Assembly (NCBI GenBank): GCA_009809945.1
Contig: WTPW01003022.1
Coordinates: forward strand, 119,883 to 183,882
Length of the DNA stretch: 64,000 bases
DNA from: Gigaspora margarita
Lineage: Eukaryota > Glomeromycota > Glomeromycetes > Diversisporales > Gigasporaceae
Reading direction: 5' to 3'
Shown: positions 55,240 to 64,000 of the stretch, one piece after another
How positions within the stretch are numbered: the stretch's first letter is position 1
How the letters are laid out: each line of letters begins with the position of its first letter
The notes under the pieces: model-generated
Database searches by the model: none
Told to the model about the DNA's origin: nothing
The model's input: the letters and a program-made list of their open reading frames with translations, nothing else
Position numbers and translations under genes: made by a program

Positions 55240-58000
55240 GTCCCACGCATAAATATGGTTTTTCTAAATTTCTTTGGATCTACATAGGATGTTTGGGCAA
55301 ATACTTCCTCCAGGGTCGAATAGATGATGGGCTATTTCACTATCAATGGCTTCGATAATATCCATACATTCAGTTACATCACCAACTTTGAGCTTTACTA
55401 ATTCGCCATTTTCAGCATGCTTGATATTTTGGATAGCTTTCCTATCTGGCTTATGTAAATCATCCATTTTCTTATAGCTTATTTGAAACCTTCTATTCCA
55501 CTTTTGGTGTAGGGATTCTTCTAGAGGCTTTTCCTTTCTATAGTTCTTTTCTTCATCGTTTTCATCATTATTTTTGACTAAATGCTTCATGATTAATTTT
55601 ATCTAAGGCTTCGTCGTCCACACTTGGTACCAATGATCTTCTTCTTTTCATGGATTTTTTGACTCCATTGTTATTATTGTCATTATTACCAACTAATTTT
55701 TCTTTCCTTATCTTTTTCAGTTGTGACTTTTGCCAACAAAGTCCACCTGGGTCGAATTGGCTAGCCGAATTGTCCTCTTTGGTACTTCTAAAACGCCATT
55801 CATATAATTCATCTATTTTTACTTCAATTTCATCCCGATAATGACATCTAACCTCAATTTCTTCTTTATCATTACTTACATCAGTAGATTTTCAAATTTT
55901 GTGTCGATAACAGTCCCCAGCATTTGGCATATTATTGGTTTCAGCAAGTTTTCCTTCAGGCTGCTTTTTTACTTCTTATTCCATTTACTCTTCCCTTGAA
56001 GTTCCTCAATTTTTTTTATCTATTCTCTACTAGCACGATTCTGCCTTTTCTTGTTAATTCCCTTTTTGTCATTCTTTTCGTTATGATCTTCTTTACTTGT
56101 TTCATCAATATTGTTCACATTATCAGATTCATCATCTTCACCATCTTCACTTTCCTCCTCTAGGTCTAGTTCCTTCAAACTCTTAACAATATCCATTTTA
56201 GCATTCTTCTGATAATTCTGTGAGGTCTCCTTTTCAACTTTAATGCCATTCTAATGACAATTCATTAGGTCTTTTGTTTCATTAGCATAATCTATATCAG
56301 CTGATTTTTGATAATTAATGGACACTCTATGTTCGCCTTTCTCAATGTCAATTTCATTTTGGTAACAACATTCAACTGTATACGTTTCGTCAGCACCACT
56401 CGTTTCCTCCTTCAAATCCTTCCAGGTAAGACCTCTTCTTCTGCTTGAACAAAATTCAACTAGTCCATTTGTTCATTATTCATTTATCCTTATCAGCCTT
56501 TCGATTGTCCTATCTTCATTTCTAACCTTTTTAGATTTACCGTCACTGATTTTAGCACCACGTTCATTCAGGTACTGGTTTTCTCTCTTTGTTCTGTTGT
56601 TTCCATTACATCCAACCATTTTTCTAAACTTCGTTACATTTTTCAACCATAACTCACAGGCATGATCAAGCTTCTCTTTCTCTATAAGTACTTTTACATT
56701 ATTTACTATTTCTTTATAGTTCTTTTCTTTGCCCTTTTTAGTACTAATTTCATCTACGAGTTCTTGGGTAGGTTCCTTTTTTCCGCGGCAAATTTTTCAT
56801 ATAAGAGCGTCGCATTTAGTGGCCATTTTTATACATAGAACTTCCAAGTCATTGTCTCATTTTTCATTAGAGCCAAACCCAGTATCATCCAAGGGTTCTC
56901 CCACGGGTTTGTCAAGGTCATAATAGGCATCAAGAACTTCGATTGTGGTAGGTTTAGATGGTAGGTGCTTCTTAGTGACATTTGGAATAGAAATTACATG
57001 GCTTTAGTCCTTAGAGCCACAACAGGGGTTCCAGTACCTGGCATGTCAACATAAAGATCTGCAGCTTTTTTTTCTCAGGTCTCTAGGGGGTATTTCTGGC
57101 AAGGTGCATCCATAACTACTTCTTCTAATCCAAGACATTTAACTCCATTCTAATAGAAATGTCTATCTCAGCTAATCTTCGGCAACCTGTCAGGACTTCA
57201 TAACTTGGCTCTGTAAATTTTTGGTAAGTTTTGAAGGTTGGGTTCTTTTCTTTTTTGAGCTTTTTCTTAGTCAGGGCTTCATTATAGGCGCCTTCGATCA
57301 AGTCTAAGACCAAGTTTCCAGGTTCAAGCACGGCATCCACTTTAGAGGAGATTTCTTTCTCTCAGACTATTTTTTGAGATAGGGCATTATATATGATAAA
57401 TAATTCTTGAAGTAATTCCTCAGGGTCACATTTTTTATCTCTAATTCCTTTTTTATCCTTTCTTTTGTATAGGTCTTCATTGATTGTTTTCTTTTGGTTG
57501 TCTCTACTGAACACAGAATTGTGGATTCTTCTTTCCTCGTACACGGCCTCAAAATAGTTTGACTTCTAGTAAAAATCTTCTTGGTAGTAATTGGACTGCT
57601 TTCTCTCCATCATTTCTAATATATTGCTATTCTTACTATGCCAGTTGGTCACTAAGTATAACATTTTCTGGCTGGTTTTCTATACTGTTTAAAAGCCCTA
57701 CATTTAACCTTCTTGTCTTCAGCTCTATAACAGTACCCAATACCAGACCAGCCATCATAACCTTCGTCTTCCAAGCTATAGCTTTCCTCTCGACTTAAAT
57801 CATTAACTTTTTTCCTCTTGTAATAATATCTTTTGTCACTTCAAATATAAAATCCAAGGCTACGGGTATCTGTTCGTCGTTAAGTGGATTACAAAATCTT
57901 TTATCTATTACTTCTTGCAATTCTACAAATTGTTCTGGAGTAAGTGTTCTAGCGAATTTAGTACACTTTTCATCTAGGTATTTCACATTTGGCACTCAAG
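55240..58000 (-). pseudogene. Decayed Sel1-like-repeat gene on the minus strand
   Basis: Read on the minus strand, fragments in shifting frames keep the Sel1 pattern with unusual acidic and lysine replacements: CCYQNEIDIEKGEHRVSINY followed by QKSADIDYANET (about 56390-56290), CHYRDEIEVKIDELYEWRF with NSASQFDPGG (about 55840-55730), and FKTYQKFTEPSYEVLTGC (about 57230). The start region (57995, KCTKFARTLTPEQFVELQE) has no equivalent in the other Sel1 genes. There are many stops. G+C is higher and transposons fewer than around it. It is flanked by inverted copies of MITE EE. No kinase motif was found nearby. Confidence 0.55.
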
Positions 58001-58590
58001 GATAGGGTGGCCATGTCTTTGGCATTGAGGACATCTTTGCTGTAGGTGTTGAGAGGGGTTGTAACGGTTGAATAAAGTTCATACCATGATTTCTGGTTCC
58101 GGTGTGCTCTTTTCATTACAGAGTTCCTCTATCTTTGTTTTAACTGTTCGCACTAGATAGGTATTTTGGGTGATTCACACAAAATCTGCAGCTCACACAG
58201 AGCAATTTGAGTTTGCACAGAGTTCCAGCTCACACAGAGCAACCTTTTAACTTACACAGAGTTCTTCTTGCAAATTTATCGTCAATTCTCGTTACGAATC
58301 TCACAGTCACAACAATTGTTAACCCGTTAAGTACCTCTCAGAAATCGAACTAACGGAGCAACTATCAATAGGGAGTCACGTGTGCACAGAGACACAAACT
58401 GTGCCATGGTATATCATAGTTGTTAGTATTTATATAAGTGAGAGGGTTTATGTATGTGATTTGGCAATTCAAAAGAGTGTGATATGGTTTTAGAATCGAT
58501 TAGTGTCCTTTATTAATAAAATAGAAGTATCATGGCAAACATGCCTACAAAAGGGAGCAAATATTGCCCTATATATAATAAATATCTATT
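58001..58590. other. Upstream region of the minus-strand Sel1-like pseudogene
   Basis: Contains three copies of the CACACAGAG word (58190-58265: GCTCACACAGAGCAA). No gene recognised. Confidence 0.4.
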
Positions 58591-58594
58591 AATA

Positions 58595-58900
58595 GAAAGA
58601 TATGGCATTTTTGCCAGAACTGCTAGATCTATCATTTATGCCAGTACTTCTATATCTGCGATTTCTTCCTGATCTTCCATATATGGTAGAAACAGCTGAT
58701 CTGCCAAAAATAGCAGATCTGACATTTCAGGCGCAGCTATCCTGTGACTTCCAATACCCGGGCCAAATTGGCAGTGCTAACACCAGCTAATAATTTTGCT
58801 ATAGATCCTGCTAACAACTAGGGCTAAACACCGACCAACATCTGACACATCTGACCCGGAATTTTGGTGACCCTTCTGTAAAATTCTGTATCGAGCAACT
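58595..58900 (-). mobile_element. MITE EE-related end, copy 3 (inverse), with GATCTG repeats
   Basis: GCTAATAATTTTGCTATAG and CTGCTAACAACTAGGGC are inverse to copies 1 and 2. The outer end is TCTGACCCGGAATTTTGGTG. The inner part (58600-58735) repeats AGATCTG / GCCAGAACTGC. The other end was not found. Confidence 0.5.
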
Positions 58901-59877
58901 ATCCAAAATTAATAACAATATTCTATTTTTTTTTTTAGAATTACTAAAAAATTTAAACATTATTGTTATATTTTATTATTTCTGTCAATATATATATAGT
59001 TTTAAGAATTAATATTAAATATTTGAATTAGTAGGAAATTTTAATGTATATTAATATGCAAGATCAAGTAAATTTTTGAATTTTCAATAAATTTACTGTT
59101 TTGTTAAATATCTATACTGTAGAGCACTATGAAAGTTAAAAATCACATGTATAAATTATTTTCATGTGCGGTATGGAATGTTCTAGAAAAGTTTGATCTC
59201 AAAATTTCTTGTACTGTACTTATAATTTTACTGTGCAACTAAGTTATTTAAAAGCCATTACTTTTTATTAACAATCTTTTTTTTTATTATTCTCATCTTA
59301 ATAAATATATTGCTGAATAAAGGAAATTTTAATTTATAACTACAATTATTCACATACTAATAATCTTGTGATGGCTCTTATAATTAGCACACAGATTTAA
59401 AACAAGTACTTACATCCTAATAATACAATAATGTATTTATAAGTTGTTTCTTGTTTTAATCTACAAAAATTTGATTGTAAAGTGCTTGATTCCAAAACTC
59501 ACATTCAAATCATGTATGTTTTTGAATTATTTGAACTTTGAAAGTATCTAAGTGCATTTTTAAACAGGACAAAGATTTAAATACTAAAGAATATATTTTC
59601 TGGATTATATTTTAGTTCCAAATTAGTAAAATGTTTTGTCGTGCCGAATGCAGATTATTTGTTATTTACTAATAAGAAATAATTGCGTTCACAAAACCAT
59701 CAAGTTTTTTATTATAATGCATAGCAAATAAGAGGATTTAAAAAAAGAAAAAAAAAACAAAAAACTCAGATTTCCTCTGATACTTTGAAATTTTAGCATT
59801 AAGATAGACTTACATCACATACTTGTGTTAATAGCTTTATTATTAATATCATATTCAATATATAAATACACTGATAT
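58901..59877. other. No gene recognised
   Basis: AT-rich DNA without frames or repeats that I can support. Confidence 0.5.
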
Positions 59878-60092
59878 ATTGTTTGGTTGAATGTTATGAT
59901 TTGAAGTAGCATGTACTGTATATCTTTTATCAATATACTAGAAGAGATCTATCACTATTGAAGGATTATTCGAATTAAATATTTATTGTTTGGTTGAATG
60001 TTATGATTTAAAGTAGCATGTATATTTTTTAATCAATATACTAGAAGAGATCTATCACTATTGAAGGATTATTCAAATTAAATATTTGTTCA
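59878..60092 (+). repeat. Tandem duplication of about 108 bp
   Basis: Two adjacent copies of TTGTTTGGTTGAATGTTATG, then AAGTAGCATGTA and CTAGAAGAGATCTATCACTA, about 93% alike. Confidence 0.85.
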
Positions 60093-60464
60093 TTTTATGA
60101 TGAATTAAATATTAAGAAAATATCTACATTATAAATAACCAATCATAATTAAGAATTTGTTAACAAAATTATAGCGAAATCATTATCAAAAAGATACAAT
60201 AAATGCAGATAAGGAAAGAATTATCAGTAAAATTGCATAAAAGAATCAGATAATGCCAAAAATCTTTACAAAAATCAACATGAGTTCATCAGAAAACAAC
60301 ATGAAACCAGAAAACCATTGATTGATTCAGATGAAAAATCCTAAAAAAATCAACCAGAAAATGTTAATGACTGCAAACAAAAAACTTAAAAAATTGATGA
60401 AAGACTGATGAAAATATGAAGTTGCAAAAAACATTACCAGAGGATTACATGGTATAGGTTTCAA

Positions 60465-62990
60465 AAAAATCCACTCTTAAATTAAAAACATATGTGGAAT
60501 CAAGCCATAGTTGTGTGCACTACTCAAAGCCTAAGCTGAATCAAAGCACTGACTAATTGGACCACTCAAAGCAGTTATTTAACTTGGAGCATAATGAAAT
60601 TTACCTTTTAAATATATTAAAAAGAAAAAATAATTATATAAAAGTAAAAAATTTAATTAATAACAAAAATTATTAAAATCAAATATACCTCTCTTTTGGT
60701 CAACAAGAGGAATTGCAGATTGTTATCTGTCAGAAATATCCACTTTCAAGTTAAAAAATATTTGTGGAATCAAACCATAGTCATGTGCACTACTCAAAGC
60801 ATAAGGCACCGACTAATCAGACCACTCAAAACTGTCATTTAACTTGAGAATGTAATGACAGTTGATTTTTTAAATCCATTAAAAACAATAATATAAAAAT
60901 TTAAAAAAAAAATATAAAAAATATAATAGCAAATTATTAAAAATTATTAAAAAGTGAGTATACCTTTTTTTAAAAAAAGATTTTTTTTTGTCCAATGCAA
61001 GGGCCAGAGGAAAATGGCATATGACTGCAAGAAATATTACTCTCAAATTAAATCATAAATGTGGAATCAAACTATAGCCATGTGCACTAATCAAAGCCTA
61101 AGCAGAATCAAAGCACTAACTAATCAGATCACTCAAAGCTGCTATTTAATTTGCAAGTATAATGTAGCCAACCTTTTTAAATACTTTAAACATAATAATT
61201 AATTAATATAAAAGGAAAAATATAAATTAGTACAAAAATAATTAAAAGAAAATATACCTTTTTATTAAAAAAGGATTATGATTAACTGTTTGAAACTTTC
61301 TACTAAATGACTTGTAGAATCAAACTACAGCCATGTGCACTACTCAAAGCCTAAGCAGAATCAAAGTACTGACTAATTGGACTACTCAAAGCCACCATGC
61401 AGTAGAAAGTATAACAGAAGTTGTCATTCATTTCTATTAATTTATAAAAAATATATACATTAATAAAGTTGCATTATAATAAATAAAAATAAAATAATAA
61501 CATCAAATAAATATTAGAAAGTACCTTGTTTATTTATTTATTTTTTTTTTAAAAAAAATAAACTTGCTTTGTGAAAGGCCAACTTTTAATGACTAAGTGA
61601 CTGCAATCAGATTCAAGCTAAACAATATTGCAGAATCAAACTGTAGCTATGTGCATTAAAGCAGAATCAAAGCACCAATCAGACCACTCAAAGCTACTAT
61701 CTAGCTTGAAAATGTTATAGCAGCAGCCTTCTATTTAAAAAAAAAAAAAACTATTAGCCTCAAATAAAACTTTTAAATAATAAATAAAAATAAATAATAA
61801 CAAATAAAAATGTAAAAATATCTTGTTTGTTTATTTATTTTTTTTAAAAAAAATAAACTCACTTGTGGAAGTCCAACTTTTAATGACTAAGTGACTGCAA
61901 TCAGATTCAAGCTAAACAATATTGTGGAATCAAATCATAGCCATGTGCACTACTCAAAACCTAAGCAGAATCAAATAACTGACTAATTGGACTATCAAAA
62001 GCTACCATTTAGCTTGAAAATGTTATAGCAGCCGCCTTCTATTAAAAAAACAAAAAAAACTAATTTTTATTCTCAAATAAAATTTTAAAAAAAAATCAAA
62101 TATATAAATAAAAGTAAATATACCTTATTTAAAAAAAAATAATTTTTTTCCAATTGACTTTTAACAACTATGTAACTGAAACAACTCTCTACTAAATGAA
62201 AATGTATGCAGAATCAAACCATAGTCTTGTGCACTACTCAAAGCCTAAGCAGAATCAAAGCACTAACTAATCAGACCACTCAAAGCTGTCATTAGGGTTC
62301 CTCAAATTCAAATCAAATCAAATATTGGGTCAATTTAAATTTGATCAAATCAAATTGACCCTGATTTGAATTTGATTTGATTCAAATATTTGGATTTGAA
62401 TTTGATTTGAATTTGAATTTTTAATAGTATTTTCAAATCAAATCAAATATTTGTCAAATCAAATCAAATTTGGCCAGATTTGAATTTGATCAAATCAAAT
62501 ATAGTCAATTTTGAATTTGAATTTGATCAAATATTTGATTCAATATTTGAAGATCAAATCAAATTGCAGAACCCTAGCTGTCATGTAGTAGAAAGCATAA
62601 TAGCAGTTGTCTTTTATTACTAAAAATACACATATATCAATATAAAATTTATATTAAATAATTAAAAATTAGCAAATAAAAATATTAAAATAAACTTGAT
62701 GTTTTTTTTATCAAAAAAAAATTTTTGCTTAGAAGACTGACTTTAAACAACAAAGTGACTGCGATCACTCTCAATTAAATGATAATATGGAATCAAACCA
62801 TAGCTATATGCACTACTCAAAGCCTAAGCATAATCAAAGCACTGACTAATCAGACCACTCAAAGCTGTTGTTTAGCTTGAAAATGTTACAGCAGCCAATC
62901 TTCAAAATATATTAAAAAAAAGAAAAATAGTTAGCCACAAATTAAAGTAATAAAAATTAACAATGAATAGAAAGCACATAGTATACAGTA
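60465..62990 (+). repeat. Tandem satellite-like array, period about 287 bp, eight units
   Basis: Each unit has GTGGAATCAAACCATAG, CATGTGCACTACTCAAAGCC, AATCAAAGCACTGACTAAT and ACCACTCAAAGC. It is followed by an A/T-rich spacer with a T-run/A-run and TACCTT. The first word occurs near 60494, 60763, 61058, 61314, 61632, 61924, 62210 and 62790; the last gap contains a hAT MITE. Spacings are 256-320 bp. Non-coding. Confidence 0.85.
62293..62576. mobile_element. hAT-like MITE C, copy 2 (284 bp), TSD GCTGTCAT
   Basis: Ends TAGGGTTC and GAACCCTA; perfect 8-bp duplication GCTGTCAT (62285-62292; 62577-62584). Same length as copy 1 and about 95% alike by eye. The neighbouring satellite units give the empty site (CACTCAAAGCTG). 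Confidence 0.9.
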
Positions 62991-63510
62991 TCAGTATACC
63001 TTATTAAAGGAAAAAAGTTTTTCTTTTTCAATTTTTAACAATTATGTGTAATGGTATTTTTAACACCCAGGATTTCATGGCAATGGAGGTTTGGGCCATG
63101 TATGTTGCACACTTGTGGCCAGGTAATAGCATATCCAATTATTTAACAATAAAAGGGAAATTGCATCAATTTATTGCTTATATGTTCTTGATAATAAGTT
63201 TGGTGTTTTTTCTTATTGGTTGTCTGTTAGATAGTGATTAGAAACTTCATGATCAAGAGGAATATTGAATATTTTAGTTTAAATAATCATATTATTTCAA
63301 GCATAATAATGAGGTAAAAATCAAAACAAACCTAAAGGTTCCAAGAAATTATCACTGAATTCGATGAATATAAATGAATTCAAAAATCTGCCAATGTTTA
63401 TTGTTCAAATAGAATAAATAGTATTGGATATTTTGTCAACTTGATTTAAACAAGGATATTCGAGAGTATGGGAATCAAAGAGTCAGATTAGACTAATGAA
63501 TCATATGATA
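62991..63510. other. No gene recognised
   Basis: A short frame at 63044-63241 has a hydrophobic end (FLIISLVFFLIGCL) but no family resemblance, good start context or paralogue here; I do not call it. Confidence 0.4.
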
Positions 63511-63519
63511 TTTATTATT

Positions 63520-63930
63520 GTCGCCTTGGGTAAAAACGTTGGTTGAAGATGAATATAGAACATTCAAAGTCTACTGATATCATCCGTGCTTGTAGAAAAT
63601 GTGATTTGAAAATTTTTGTTAAATGAAATTCAAATTGAAAAAACGAACGAAGGCATGCAATCGTTATTAGAAACCTGCAGAAATGGGTCATCATAAGGCA
63701 ACACTTGAATATAGAAAACGTGAAATTGAAGCCAAGAAGGTTACAATGTTGTTGATTATTACCATCAATCAATAACGATGAATAAAAATGCATTAGTATA
63801 TGTGATGAATGAAAACTTACCATTAACAAATAGATTGAAGTATCACTTGATGATTTGAATAAGTTAGAGAAAATTGATTCAGCAAAAATATTTGCGCGCT
63901 ATATGAAAAATTCAGAAGGAGACACTTCAA
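63520..63930 (+). pseudogene. Sel1-repeat relic at the window edge
   Basis: DNA and translated fragments still follow the Sel1 repeat: GAAATTCAAATTGAAAAAAC and CTGCAGAAATGGGTCAT correspond to GGAATTGGAGTTGAAAAGG and CTGCAGAGATGGGTGAT of the intact genes. Peptide traces include VEDEYRTFKVY and KNSEGDTSNNL. Many stops; the upstream part is lost. Confidence 0.5.
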
Positions 63931-64000
63931 ATAACCTCAAATTTGTTATACAGAAAATACCGGTCGAATGAACAATGCTAGATGTTATAAAAATAAAATT

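Noticed and set aside
60465..62990. CRISPR-like array
   Set aside because: Units are about 287 bp with diverged, low-complexity spacers, and the genome shows introns and eukaryotic transposons.

Overview
This window looks like an AT-rich, transposon-saturated stretch of a fungal nuclear genome. The best fit is an arbuscular mycorrhizal fungus of the Glomeromycotina (Rhizophagus-like). The reasons are spliceosomal introns of about 83-118 bp, tandem genes for Sel1-repeat proteins next to protein kinases with HRDLHSGN and DLG motifs, short secreted peptides, telomere-type TTAGGG tracts, and very low G+C with N runs. This assignment rests on recognising gene families, not on a database search.

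The backbone is an array of at least three direct repeats of one unit: a Sel1-repeat gene, a three-exon kinase gene and a long conserved 3' flank. Unit 1 (about 340-7877, resuming at 22915-23398) has an intact Sel1 gene and a broken kinase. Unit 2 (23405-28590) starts inside the Sel1 gene at a deletion junction and has a broken kinase. Unit 3 (about 40080-44600) has an intact Sel1 gene and an intact kinase (exons ending 41822, 42686 and 42846). A decayed Sel1-like gene lies on the minus strand at about 55240-58000 and another relic at 63520-63930. Two short secreted-peptide genes lie between units 2 and 3 (29087-29278; 39271-39574).

Units 1-3 are paralogues, so they serve as each other's empty insertion sites and several transposon ends can be fixed. 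The clearest result is a 15-kb Helitron2/Helentron-type element (7879-22914) splitting the 3' flank of unit 1. It carries a decayed Rep-helicase gene (13346-19330), a 5' terminal motif repeated in inverse just inside the 3' end, and a terminal hairpin. A 1-kb non-autonomous element of the same architecture (23716-24712), with a GC-rich 45-bp minisatellite inside, sits in unit 2.

Most remaining DNA is stacked non-autonomous DNA transposons. At least seven families look hAT-like, six with perfect 8-bp target duplications (one of them in two copies), and nearly every family is built from its own short motif repeated many times. Others include a 7-bp-duplication family, a MULE-like element with a 9-bp duplication, a mariner-like element at TA, two tRNA-headed SINEs, a pogo/Tigger relic, long palindromes, and a tandem array with a period near 287 bp (60465-62990). 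Several unrelated short elements contain an internal TTAGGG-like core.
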